Below, in pieces: positions 14,476 through 27,345 of a stretch of 64,000 nt of DNA. How positions within the stretch are numbered: the stretch's first letter is position 1; the number at the start of each line of letters is the position of its first letter. The position numbers were made by a program, and so were the translations under genes. This DNA comes from Pteria penguin (lineage: Eukaryota > Mollusca > Bivalvia > Pterioida > Pteriidae). The notes beneath the pieces were generated by a model. It was not told the DNA's origin. It made no database searches and saw only the letters and a list, made by a program, of their open reading frames with translations. The stretch spans positions 53,792,475 to 53,856,474 of the forward strand of contig CM068580.1 in NCBI GenBank assembly GCA_035048485.1, read 5' to 3'.

Positions 14476-17400
14476 ATGTCCGTTGATATCAAGTGATATA
14501 AGTGAAATGCCTTAATACCGGTATTACCATTGTACAAATGAGGTGATGTTCAGTAAAGTGGCCGTGCTATAGCATCATTAGTATGCCTGTACACTAATAT
14601 CAGTGGAATACCTGCATGGCGATATCATTATTGTACATGTACAGTGATAATCAGTAAAGTGGTTGTGCTATAGCATCATTAGTAATGCCTGTACACTAAT
14701 ATCAGTGGAATACCTGCATGGCGATATCATTATTGTACATGTACAGTGATAATCAGTAAAGTGGTTGTGCTATAGCATCATTAGTATGCCTGTACACTAA
14801 TATCAGTGGAATACCTGCATGGCGATATCATTATTGTACATGTACAGTGATAATCAGTAAAGTGGCTGTGCTATAGCATCATTAGTATGCCTGTACACTA
14901 ATATCAGCGGAATACCTGCACGGCGATATCATTAGTGTACATGTACAGTGATAATCAGTAAAGTGGCTGTGCTATAGCATTATTAGTATGCCTGTACACT
15001 AATATCAGCGGAATACCTGCACGGCGATATCATTATTGTACATGTACAGTGATAATCAGTAAAGTGGCTGTACTATAGCATCATTAGTATGCCTGTACAC
15101 TAATATCAGTGGAATACTTGCATGGCGATATCATTATTGTACATGTACAGTGATAATCAGTAAAGTGACTGTGCTATAGCATCATTAGTATGCCTGTACA
15201 CTAATATCAGTGGAATACCTGCATGGCGATATCATTATTGTACATGTACAGTGATAATCAGTAAAGTGGCTGTGCTATAGCATCATTAGTATGCCTGTAC
15301 ACTAATATCAGCGGAATACCTGCACGGCGATATCATTATTGTACATGTACAGTGATAATCAGTAAAGTGGCTGTGCTATAGCATCATTAGTATGCCTGTA
15401 CACTAATATCAGTGGAATACCTGCATGGCGATATCATTATTGTACATGTGCAGTGATAATCAGTAAAGTGGCTGTGCTATAACATCATTAGTATGCCTGT
15501 ACAGTAATATCAGCGGAATACCTGCATGGCGATATCATTGTTGTACATGTACAGTGATAATCAGTAACGTGGCTGTGCTATAGCATTATTAGTATGCCTG
15601 TACACTAATATCAGTGGAATACCTGCATGGCGATATCATTATTGTACATGTACAGTGATAATCAGTAAAGTGGCTGTGCTATAACATCATTAGTATGCCT
15701 GTACAGTAATATCAGCAGAATACCTGCATGGCGATATCATTATTGTACATGTACAGTGATAATCAGTAACGTGGCTGTGCTATAGCATTATTAGTATGCC
15801 TGTACACTAATATCAGTGGAATACCTGCATGGCGATATCATTATTGTACATGTACAGTGATAATCAGTAAAGTGACCGTGCTATAGCATCATTACTATGC
15901 CTGTACACTAATGTCAGCGGAATACCTGCATGGCGATATCATTATTGTACATGTACAGTGATAATCAGTAAAGTGGCTGTGCTATAGCATTATTAGTATG
16001 CCTGTACACTAATATCAGCGGAATACCTGCACGGCGATATCATTATTGTACATGTACACTGATAATCAGTAAAGTGGCCGTGCTATAGCATTATTAGTAT
16101 GCCTGTACACTAAATTCAGTGGAATACCTGCATGGCGATATCATTATTGTACATGTACAGTGATAATCAGTAAAGTGACTGTGCTATAGCATCATTAGTA
16201 TGCCTGTACACTAATATCAGTGGAATACCTGCGTGGCGATATCATTGTTGTACATGTACAGTGATAATCAGTAAAGTGAACGTGCTATAGCATCATTAGT
16301 ATGCCTGTACACTAATATCAGTGGAATACCTGCATGGCGATATCATTATTGTACATGTACAGTGATAATCAGTAAAGTGGCTGTGCTATAGCATCATTAG
16401 TATGCCTGTACACTAATATCAGTGGAATACCTGCACGACGATATCATTATTGTACATGTACAGTGATAATCAGTAAAGTGGCTGTGCTATAGCATCATTA
16501 GTATGCCTGTACACTAATATCAGCGGAATACCTGCATGGCGATATCATTGTTGTACATGTACAGTGATAATCAGTAAAGTGGTTGTGCTATAGCATCATT
16601 AGTATGCCTGTACACTAATATCAGCGGAATACCTGCATGGCGATATCATTATTGTACATGTACAGTGATAATCAGTAAAGTGGCTGTGCTATAGCATCAT
16701 TAGTATGCCCGTACACTAATATCAGCGGAATACCTGCACGGCGATATCATTATTATACATGTACAGTGATAATCAGTAAAGTGGCTGTGCTATAGCATCA
16801 TTAGTATGCCTGTACACTAATATCAGCGGAATACCTGCACGGCGATATCATTATTGTACATGTACAGTGATAATCAGTAAAGTGGCCTTGCTGTAGCATT
16901 ATTAGTATGCCTGTACACTAATATCAGTGGAATACCTGCATGGCGATATCATTATTGTACATGTACAGTGATAATAAGTAAAGTGGCTGTGCTATAACAT
17001 CATTAGTATGCCTGTACACTAATATCAGCGGAATACCTGCACGGCGATATCATTATTGTACATATACAGTGATAATCAGTAAAGTGGCTGTGCTATAGCA
17101 TCATTAGTATGCCTGTACACTAATATCAGCGGAATACCTGCACGGCGATATCATTATTGTACATGTACAGTGATAATCAGTAAAGTGGCTGTGCTATAAC
17201 ATCATTAGTATGCCTATACACTAACATCAGTGGAATACCTGCACAACGATATCATTATTGTACATGTACAGTGATAATCAGTAAAGTGGCTGTGCTATAG
17301 CATCATTAGTATGCCTGTACACTAATATCAGCGGAATACCTGCACGGCGATATCATTATTGTACATGTACAGTGATAATCAGTAAAGTGACCGTGCTATA

Positions 17401-19940
17401 GCATTATTAGTATGCCTGTACACTAATATCAGTGGAACACCTGCACGGCGATATCATTATTATACATGTACAGTGATAATCAGTAAAGTGGTTGTGCTAT
17501 AGCATCTTTAGTGTGCCTGTACACTAATATCAGCGGAATACCTGCACGGCGATATCATTAGTGTACATGTACAGTGATAATCAGTAAAGTGACCGTGCTA
17601 TAGCCTCATTAGTATGCCTGTACACTAATATCAGTGGAATACCTGCATGGCGATATCATTATTGTACATGTACAGTGATAATCAGTAAAGTGGCTGTGCT
17701 ATAACATCATTAGTATGCCTGTACAGTAATATCAGCAGAATACCTGCATGGCGATATCATTATTGTACATGTACAGTGATAATCAGTAACGTGGCTGTGC
17801 TATAGCATTATTAGTATGCCTGTACACTAATATCAGTGGAATACCTGCATGGCGATATCATTATTGTACATGTACAGTGATAATCAGTAAAGTGACCGTG
17901 CTATAGCATCATTAGTATGCCTGTACACTAATATCAGCGGAATACCTGCACGGCGATATCATTATTGTACATGTACAGTGATAATCAGTAAAGTGGCTGT
18001 GCTATAGCATTATTAGTATGCCTGTACACTAATATCAGCGGAATACCTGCACGGCGATATCATTATTGTACATGTACAGTGATAATCAGTAAAGTGGCCG
18101 TGCTATAGCATTATTAGTATGCCTGTACACTAATATCAGTGGAATACCTGCATGGCGATATCATTATTGTACATGTACAGTGATAATCAGTAAAGTGACT
18201 GTGCTATAGCATCATTAGTATGCCTGTACACTAATATCACTGGAATACCTGCGTGGCGATATCATTGTTGTACATGTACAGTGATAATCAGTAAAGTGAC
18301 CGTGCTATAGCCTCATTAGTATGCCTGTACACTAATATCAGCGGAATACCTGCACGGCGATATCATTATTGTACATATACAGTGATAATCAGTAAAGTGG
18401 CTGTGCTATAGCATCATTCGTATGCCTGTACACTAATATCAGCGGAATACCTGCACGGCGATATCATTATTGTACATGTGCAGTGATAATCAGTAAAGTG
18501 GCTGTGCTATAGCATCATTAGTATGCCTGTACACTAATATCAGTAGAATACCTGCACAACGATATCATTATTGTACATGTACAGTGATAATCAGTAAAGT
18601 GGTTGTGCTATAGCATCATTAGTATGCCTGTACACTAATATCAGTGGAATACCTGCATGGCGCTATCATTATTGTACATGTACAGTGATAATAAGTAAAA
18701 TGGTTGTGCTATAGCATCATTAGTATGCCTGTACACTAATATCAGTGGAATACCTGCATGGCGATATCATTATTGTACATGTACAGTGATAATCAGTAAA
18801 ATGGTTGTGCTATAGCATTATTAGTATGCCTGTACACTAATATCAGTGGAATACCTGCATGGCGATATCATTGTTGTACATGTACAGTGATAATCAGTAA
18901 GTGGTTGGGGTATAACATCATTAGTATGCCTGTACACTAATATCAGCGGAATACCTTCACGGCGATATCATTATTGTACATGTACAGTGATAAGCAGTAA
19001 AGTTGCTGTGCTATAGCATTATTAGTATGCCTGTACACTAATATCAGTGGAATACCTGCACGGCGATATCATTATTATACATGTACAGTGATAATCAGTA
19101 AAGTGGTTGTGCTATAGCATCTTTAGTATGCCTGTACACTAATATCAGCGGAATACCTGCACGGCGATATCATTAGTGTACATGTACAGTGATAATCAGT
19201 AAAGTGGCTGTGCTATAGCATTATTAGTATGCCTGTACACTAATATCAGCGGAATAACTGCACGGAGATATCATTATTGTACATGTACAGTGATAATCAG
19301 TAAAGTGGCTGTGCTATAGCATTATTAGTATGCCTGTACACTAATATCAGTGGAATACCTGCATGGCGATATCATTATTGTACATGTACAGTGATAATCA
19401 GTAAAGTGGCCGTGCTATAGCATCATTAGTATGCCTGTACACTAATATCAGTGGAATACCTGCATGGCGATATCATTATTGTACATGTACAGTGATAATC
19501 AGTAAAGTGACCGTGCTATAGCCTCATTAGTATGCCTGTACACTAATATCAGTGGAATACCTGCATGGCGATATCATTATTGTACATGTACAGTGATAAT
19601 CAGTAAAGTGACTGTGCTATAGCATCATTAGTATGCCTGTACACTAATATCAGTGGAATACCTGCATGGCGATATCATTATTGTACATGTACAGCGATAA
19701 TCAGTAAAGTGACCGTGCTATAGCCTCATTAGTATGCCTGTACACTAATATCAGTGGAATACCTGCATGGCGATATCATAATTGTACATGTACAGTGATA
19801 ATCAGTAAAGTGACTGTGCTATAGCATCATTAGTATGCCTGTACACTAATATCAGTGGAATACCTGCATGGCGATATCATTATTGTACATATACAGTGAT
19901 AATCAGTAAAGTGGCCGTGCTATAGCATTATTATTATGCA
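14476..19940 (+). repeat. 101-bp satellite array, about 54 copies
   Basis: The repeat of GTATGCCTGTACACTAATAT at 14581, 14784, 14885 and onwards fixes the period at 101 bp; over 46 units the net drift is one base. Each unit contains the perfect palindrome TGTACATGTACA. The first unit (14476-14580) is degenerate and the last decays into simple repeats near 19945. Variants are mostly single substitutions (GTGG/GCGG, CATGG/CACGG, CTGTGC/CCGTGC). There is no open frame, since 101 is not a multiple of three. Confidence 0.98.
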
Positions 19941-19947
19941 TGTACAC

Positions 19948-20010
19948 TGATGATGATGATTATAATGATGATGACCTCCACCACCACCACCACCATCATC
20001 ATCATTATTT
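19948..20010. repeat. Compound trinucleotide repeat
   Basis: TGA/GAT triplets pass into a CCA run and then CAT triplets at the edge of the 101-bp array. Confidence 0.9.
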
Positions 20011-20056
20011 AATTGTTATAATTATTATTTCTAATTTTTTGAAGTTTAATAATTAG

Positions 20057-20428
20057 ATGTCAAGACTTATTTCATTCTGGTCCGGAAGAGCGTGTTGTGA
20101 GTTATGTTGTCTTATTCCTATTAAGACACTGTGGTATTCAAACTTTAATAGATGTGTAGATGTTATATGTGTTTCACACCAACAAAAGGGCAGATTTAGT
20201 GTACTGTTCAAACGCTGTGCTTGTGCTGTAGACGACCCGGCTCTATCTCATCTCTGTTCAAGCACATATACTTACAAAATAAAACTAAATTTGCGTTTGC
20301 GTAATAGTATGAAACACATAGTTGGTGCATTTATCGCACATAATATGTGCGTCTATATATATCCAATGATAAGAAAAAACTGGAACCCGAAAACATTATT
20401 TTCTATTTTTAGATATTTGAAAAACTAA
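20057..20428 (+). CDS. Open frame of 123 codons beside the satellite, unrecognised
   Basis: ATG to TAA, among the longest non-repetitive open frames. The N-terminal half is Cys-rich (RACCELCCLIP), the C-terminal half Asn/Lys/Ile-rich as AT-rich DNA would give by chance. There is no domain or splice context, and (ATG)n and (AC)n simple repeats lie close by. Probably not a gene. Confidence 0.12.
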   Translation: MSRLISFWSGRACCELCCLIPIKTLWYSNFNRCVDVICVSHQQKGRFSVLFKRCACAVDDPALSHLCSSTYTYKIKLNLRLRNSMKHIVGAFIAHNMCVYIYPMIRKNWNPKTLFSIFRYLKN

Positions 20429-20495
20429 CTAAGAAAAAAAGAGAAAGAAATAAAAACAAAACAAAAAATCACAGAAACAAATAAAACAAACCAAA

Positions 20496-20517
20496 TACAC
20501 ACACACACACACACACA
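20496..20517. repeat. (AC)n microsatellite
   Basis: About 11 AC units in A-rich DNA. Confidence 0.9.
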
Positions 20518-20969
20518 AATACAAAATCAAAACTTTGAAATTTAAACAAGAAAATAAAGTTTAAAATGAACTTTATTGAACGACATAATAAGTACGTGGT
20601 ATACCATACCGTGACGGTGTGACCTGTTTCATGCTGGGAGGAAAACAAACATCGGTAATAAATTTGATCTCTGGGAATTACATTGGTAGTTATAGCTTTG
20701 TAAAGGTCAAATATTTTGAAAATGTTGTAGAAATTTATTGACTTCAGATCATAATATTATATTAAGTTTTGCCTTCATTGCATTACTGAAATTTCCTTAA
20801 CTTAATCGAAAATCTATTGAATATACACGATAATTTTTATATGTTATCTATAAAGTCAGACGCCCTTACAGTAAAAAAGTAAAACATCTGAAATACAGAT
20901 CCGATTTTCATAACCCAAATTCCAAACAACATGACAATATACATAATACAAGTAATCACGGATCCCTGT

Positions 20970-21175
20970 TAAGATAGAGGTGGGATCAGGTGCCATGGAG
21001 GAGTAAGCATCCTCTGCCCACAAAAAGCTCATAACTCAATGGAAGGTCTCCGCCAGTGTGGTATGAATGCTCCTCCACCAGTGCCGCATACAGCACTCGG
21101 AAGGTTTCTATCGGTAACCGTAATCATACTTAATGAGCGATAAGATATGAGACTCCATTAGCATTACTATAATGT
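20970..21175 (+). repeat. Dispersed repeat with satellite-progenitor module
   Basis: Contains agaggtgggatcaggtgcca then ggaggagtaagcatcctct, which aligns along the whole 44-bp satellite unit at 26.4 kb. It is followed by a GC-richer body (caatggaaggtctccgccag). Inverted relative to 10610-10920. Confidence 0.65.
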
Positions 21176-22125
21176 TCCCAGCTGTCTATTTCACTGAAAC
21201 TGACATCAAATCCGGGATTGTCAGAAGTACTTTACAATCAGGAAACCATGACAACTATTAAGAGGTAAAGAGGCTTACAAAATGTTTTGTTTCTAGAATA
21301 GAAAAACTGTAGTACAAGATTTTGGTTTGAACACCTGACGCATATTTTGTGAGTTTTCACAAAGAAGTATTTGAGTACAAACCCAATAATACATATGTGA
21401 ATTTTGTATAAACAAATCGACGCTGAAATGGTATAGAACATTTTCATAGCTTCAATGTTATCCGTCAAAGCAAGACAAAATATCATTAGAAAAAATAAAA
21501 TAATAAATAAAAAGACATAAAAAGGGAGATAAATAAAAAAAATTTTTTTTAATTTGTGGACTATATATTTTGTTATTATTTGGATAAATTAGAGCATATT
21601 GAAAAAACTGTATTGTTCTCGCATTGCCATAATTATTAACTTTGCGTTGAATACTATATTCTAGTCTTCAAAAGCTCGAATATATCAAAATCAAAAACAC
21701 TGTTTGGTAAATAAATCAGGCTCAAATCACCGACAACAGAAAACGGGAATCAACTCAATGTGCGCATGTGTAAATCAGTTCTAACAAACAAGATCGTAGA
21801 GAGTTCATAATGCATCTTCCGAAATACCTCACGTGATGCCTTCGGAATACCTCTTTTTTGTAAACTTTACCATTAAGTTAAACAGAATATACTTCAAAAG
21901 AGGTTTTAAAGGCAGCAATGACAAATGACCTTTATATATATATGTTTTGTGCTAATTTGAATCGATGAAACACGATTATCTAGATATTCAGATATACCAT
22001 AGAATAAAGGGTTTACATCTTTAATTCGAAAATGAATTCGCAATTGCTCTGAAAATATGGCTCCTGTTCATATGTAATTCTTATCAATTCTAGTCAAGAA
22101 TTTGAAGTGACTGCTCATCGAGGAA

Positions 22126-22295
22126 GTGGATTGACTTCCAAATTGACCCTTCCATTTCGCGGATTATTTGTCGTATTTCGTGACGTCACAATATATTTTC
22201 AATGTTTGTCCGAGGTATGACCGAGGTTTAAAGCATTGTGACGTCATCTGATTTAACCAAATTTCCAGCGTAATTGGAAGAGTCAGTTCAAACAT
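22126..22295. mobile_element. Foldback (MITE-like) element with two CRE palindromes
   Basis: Arms of about 58 bases are imperfect inverted repeats. Left arm: caaattgacccttccatttc to gtgacgtcacaat (22194). Right arm: attgtgacgtcatctg (22236) to attggaagagtcagttc. Both arms hold TGACGTCA (22181-22188 and 22239-22246). The 61-bp satellite begins about 60 bp downstream. Confidence 0.5.
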
Positions 22296-22352
22296 ATTCC
22301 GAACGCTTTTCAAAATTTATGCAACACGTTTATGTTCTAGGTATGTTTATAT

Positions 22353-23514
22353 TACAATGTGCACGCAATATGACTTTAATTCCATACTAATCAAGCTAAT
22401 CCAAACCGAGTAATACAATGTGCACGGAATATGACTTTAATTCCATACTAATTAAGCTAATCCAAACCGAGTAATACAATGTGCACGCAATATGACTTTA
22501 ATTCCATACTAATCAAGCTAATCCAAACCGAGTAATACAATGTGCACGCAATATGACTTTAATTCCATACTAATCAAGCTAATCCAAACCGAGTAATACA
22601 ATGTGCACGCAATATGACTTTAATTCCATACTAATCAAGCTAATCCAAACCGAGTAATACAATGTGCACGCAATATGACTTTAATTCCATACTAATTAAG
22701 CTAATCCAAACCGAGTAATACAATGTGCACGCAATATGACTTTAATTCCATACTAATTAAGCTAATCCAAACCGAGTAATACAATGTGCACGCAATATGA
22801 CTTTAATTCCATACTAATTAAGCTAATCCAAACCGAGTAATACAATGTGCACGCAATATGACTTTAATTCCATACTAATTAAGCTAATCCAAACCGAGTA
22901 ATACAATGTGCACGCAATATGACTTTAATTCCATACTAATTAAGCTAATCCAAACCGAGTAATACAATGTGCACGGAATATGACTTTAATTCCATACTAA
23001 TCAAGCTAACCCAAACCGAGTAATACAATATGCACGGAATATGACTTTAATTCCATACTAATCAAGCTAATCCAAATCGAGTAATACAATGTGCACGCAA
23101 TATGACTTTAATTCCATACTAATCAAGCTAATCCAAACCGAGTAATACAATGTGCACGCAATATGACTTTAATTCCATACTAATCAAGCTAATCCAAACC
23201 GAGTAATACAATGTGCACGCAATATGACTTTAATTCCATACTAATCAAGCTAATCCAAACCGAGTAATACAATGTGCACGCAATATGACTTTAATTCCAT
23301 ACTAATCAAGCTAATCCAAACCGAGTAATACAATGTGCACGCAATATGACTTTAATTCCATACTAATCAAGCTAATCCAAACCGAGTAATACAATGTGCA
23401 CGCAATATGACTTTAATTCCATACTAATCAAGCTAATCCAAACCGAGTAATACAATGTGCACGCAATATGACTTTAATTCCATACTGATCAAGCTAATCC
23501 AAACCGAGTAATAC
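22353..23514 (+). repeat. 61-bp satellite array, about 19 copies
   Basis: Each unit holds AATACAATGTGCACGCAATA and CTAATCCAAACCGAGT, and each copy is offset by 61 bases. Copies are nearly identical; the main variants are AATCAAGC/AATTAAGC and CACGCAAT/CACGGAAT. Copies with AATTAAGC form one block (22.69-22.95 kb), a sign of local expansion. Confidence 0.98.
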
Positions 23515-26365
23515 GGAATAGTCGTATTAACAGGGTATAGATGATAAAGACATGTTTGTATCCTTTGCGATCATTGTCTTCTTACCAAGTCAAACATAGG
23601 ACTAGCTGCTCATTGAATGTAAACTTCATTTGCTTATGTTTCATAAAATATGAATAAATTGATGAGCTTTATATTTCATGTGCTTTATGATTTTGATATC
23701 CCCTTTTAAGAATGTTAACCGATATTTTAGGATATGACCATACAAACTAAACTTTTAACTTTTTGATTATACTTTATTTGACATAATATGTATATATACA
23801 GACATTTGTTCACGTGCATTGCCGACGCCGAAATTTCATTTCAACTGCATTCCATACTGTGAAGAGGATAATTTGACTTAGTGTTCTTGTCTCCTTCATG
23901 TGCTCATATGTGTATATTTATGTATTTACTTCCTCGACTTAGAAAGTTGTTACAAGACTTGCAACGGGTGTTTCATGCAGCCAGGGGAGGCTTACTCCTC
24001 CAGGTCACCTAGTCTCAACTCGATTAAATTGGGTTTCACATTTGTCTGATTATTGCACTCACTATACACGACATTGTCCCTTTATTCCATGGACTACGAG
24101 ATACGGCGAACCCTTCGGCACTTCTTTGTTCTTTACTTTGCGGGGATAAAATATAGTGCTAAATTCGTATAGTTCCAACTTTGACAATATATCTCTTTTT
24201 GAGATGTTTCTAAGAAGTATTATAGAACGACATGACCGTATGTGAGACAGTGTAGTCATTCAAGTACTGAGTTTATCAAAACAAAAAGATTCACATGGCT
24301 AGAAATAGAATTTTAGTGTACTTAATTATTTTTGGTTTGAGTTGAACAATAAAAAGATTTAAATTGTCATGTCCTGTCAACATCTTTATGAGCAACTATA
24401 TCGATGAAAAAGCAACACAATGAAGCATGAGGCAGTATCCGACAAAATATATGAACCATGTGGTAAGACCTCAAAATACTCTGCTTTAGGCTCAAATCTG
24501 ATAGGAGAGGTGACCCAAATTATGAACATTTCCCATGTGAGACGATCTTTGACCTCTTAAAATCCGGTGCAGGAGTCGGGGTTGATGATATCATTTGGAG
24601 GAATTCAACATATATCATGCATATACTGTCCTTGGACTTGAGTAGATTAAGAGGAGGACTAATGTGTCCGAATGAAGTCATCGTCTCCTACTGGTATCTA
24701 TTATATAAAGTAACAATTCGGTACAAGCACCAAAGCTTGGGCCGGAATGGGATGCTTGCCAAAAATGCAGAGAATTTTTAAATCAGAAAAACGTTTTGAA
24801 ATATGTATTGTACAGTCATGTGACTATTGATTATGATGAAATCATTAACATTGTGCACTGGCAGAAATTGGTATCCATGAGGAACAGGTCTCAATGTATA
24901 TTTTCGTTGATACTATCAAGTTATTTTGGACAAAAGAACTTCTGATGTTGCTATGAGCTTATAAGTAACATAAATATAAACATATTATAACCAGGAAATT
25001 GACTCTGGAAAAGTTTTATTATGAAAATGAAAAGATTTCAAATTTTTGAAATGTTAGCGTCATAAATGAAGGAGGTTGATACTTTATACATAGGTCTGAT
25101 ATCTTTATAATTATTAATTTTGTATTTTAATTTGGTGAATGCGTTAATGTCAAATTCATTTGAATGCAGCAATAATCCCCCTATCTGAGTATTGTAAAAA
25201 CAGACGGTAAATTGACTTAGCGAGCCAAGTAAAGCGTGGTACCGAGATGTGAAAATACCTGTTACTATATGGGGTCAAAAGGTTAATCAATACAAGTTAC
25301 GGTATTGGTACCGTTCCGTAATTTTAGATCTGTATTTTATAAAGAAATATCGCTTAAAATTCATTTTTATTGATTTCCATTCTATATATACATTCATAAC
25401 AGCAAATATTTAAACTCAAGATTGCGTCTGACTGTACGTATGATAGCGAAGATCAAATCAAAATGAATGAGAATATTGACCCTTTCCATTTTCCACCTTT
25501 TTACTCAATCGAGATTTAAACACCCTAAATCTATTAATGACATTATCCACGTGATGTATCTTAAATGACACAGAAAGCCAAGACAAACTACCCGCCTGAT
25601 TCCTTTCTTGTAATAAATTCTTATTCCTGTACGATTTCTCATAATAGAACGGTAGAGAAAACATAATGTTAGGTGGGTTTTTTTAGCTTTATTTTTAGTT
25701 TGTTTGTTTGGTTTTTTGTTTTGTTTTTTGTTTGTTTGTTTGGGGTTTGTTTGGTTTTTTTAAAGTTTTGTTTTGTTTGGGTTTTTTTTGGGGGGGGGTT
25801 GTATTGTTTGGGTTTTTCGGGGTTTATTGGGGTTTATTTTGTAATGCTTTCAATGTTTAACTGAGATGTTTTGATTTATATTGAATTACAGATCGCAAGA
25901 AAATCTTTGATATTGTCAACAGACGACTTAGTCCAATGTACCCCGTATACTTTGATAGCAACAATGAAAATTTTCAGCAAATAAACAAATTTTGTTCCGT
26001 CTTAAATGTTGGCGCGGAAAACTGTTTATCTGCATTTAATATAATCAATTGATAATCAATACACCTAGACCATAAATATGGTACTTTCATTTTCGTACTT
26101 TGGCAAATGTCGTATAATAGAAATAGTTCATTTATAGATAGGAATATTGGAATTTTATATAAGGATAGTGGGAAAGCAATCTGACAATCAAATCAATTAA
26201 ATTAGATTTTCCATTATTCATTTTCTGAATTATACATTAATAATATAATAAAACAACATCCATTTTTAATAACTTGATATAACTTTATAAAGTTGATGAT
26301 TAAGATACAAAATTAACTGACGTAACATTCACAAACGCACTAAACTGGATATTTACGGAAGATCA
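23515..26365. other. AT-rich region, no supported gene
   Basis: Contains a copy of the satellite-progenitor module at 23970-24020 (minus strand ggaggagtaagcctcccctg), the dispersed segment at 24734-24830, and G/T-rich low complexity at 25670-25860. No coding support. Confidence 0.5.
24734..24830 (-). repeat. Dispersed segment, copy A (pair with 60178-60275)
   Basis: Aligns base for base, without gaps, with 60178-60275. On the minus strand both can be read as SHxCTIxI, KR and KILC, then KHPIPA, but this copy has an in-frame TAG just before SH. It may be a decayed coding segment of a mobile element; no family is recognised. Confidence 0.45.
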
Positions 26366-26983
26366 GAGGCGAGACTAGGTGCCCGGGAAAAGTAAACTTC
26401 TCCTGTCAAAGGTAAAACTAGGTGCCCGGGAAGGAGTAAGCTTCTCCTGTCAGAGCTGAGACCAGGTGTCCGGGGAGGAGTAAGCTTCTCCTGTCAGAGG
26501 CGAGACCAGGTGCCTGGGGAGGAACTGTCAGAGGTGAAACCAGGTGCCCGGGGAGGAGTAAGCTTCTCCTGTCAGAAGTGAGACCAGGTGCCCGGGAGGA
26601 GTAAGCTTCTCCTGTCAGAGGCGAGACCAGGTGCCCGGGAGGAGTAAGCTTCTCCTGTCGGAGGTGAGACCAGATGCCCGGGGAGGAGTAAGCTTCTCCT
26701 GTCCGAGGTGAGACCAGGTGCCCGGGGAGGAGTAAGCTTCTCCTGTCAGAGGTGAGACCAGGTGCCCGGGGAGGAGTAAGCTTCTCCTGTCAGAGGCGAG
26801 ACCAGGTGCCCGGGGAGGAGTAAGCTTCTCCTGTCAGAGGTGAGACCAGGTGCTCGGGGAGGAGTAAGCTTCTCCTGTCCTAGGTGAGACCAGATGCCCG
26901 AGGAGGAGTAAGCTTCTACTGCCAGAGGCGAGACCAGGTGCCCGGGGAGGAGTAAGCTTCTCCTGTCATAGGTACGGTGTGAC
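26366..26983 (+). repeat. 44-bp satellite, left block, about 14 copies
   Basis: The unit starts at gtcagaggtgagaccaggtg (26701, 26745, 26789) and carries near-palindromic AGGAGTAAGCTTCTCCT with a HindIII-like core. Much richer in G and C than the window. One copy near 26510 has lost about half a unit. Confidence 0.97.
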
Positions 26984-27208
26984 CAGGGTCCGGCGCCATA
27001 AACCGAGAAAATACTTAAGTCATAATTTCAAATTCTTCTGTTCAACAATGACTTAATAACTGGGATTTGGATTTTATTGAGTTTTATTCTATCGATCAAT
27101 AGAATTAAACCATTCTGCATGACAATTTATTTGAACCTTTGATAATGGAATAAATAAATATGAAATAATTAACTTAAGTATTTTCTCAGTTTATGGCGCC
27201 GGACCCTG
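26984..27208. mobile_element. MITE copy 1, inserted in the 44-bp satellite
   Basis: 225 bp with terminal inverted repeats CAGGGTCCGGCGCCATAAAC at both ends (over 35 bp, few mismatches) and an AT-rich core. Satellite units flank both sides. No clear target duplication. A second copy is at 29533-29756. Confidence 0.9.
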
Positions 27209-27345
27209 GTGTCCGGGAGAAGTAAGCGTCTCCTGTCAGAGGTGAGACCAGGTGCCCAGGAGGAGTAAGCTTCTCCTGTCAGGGGCGAGACCAGGTGCCC
27301 GGGGAGGAGTATACTTCTCCTGTCAGAGGTGAGACCAGGTGCGCG
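27209..27345 (+). repeat. 44-bp satellite, right block, about 3 copies
   Basis: Same unit as 26366-26983, resumed after the MITE (ggtgtccgggagaagtaagc), ending at accaggtgcgcgacatc. Confidence 0.95.

Noticed and set aside
14476..19940. CRISPR array
   Set aside because: Regular 101-bp repeats have no unique spacers between them, and the locus is eukaryotic; it is a satellite.
22353..23514. CRISPR array
   Set aside because: The 61-bp units are contiguous and identical throughout, with no spacer variation.
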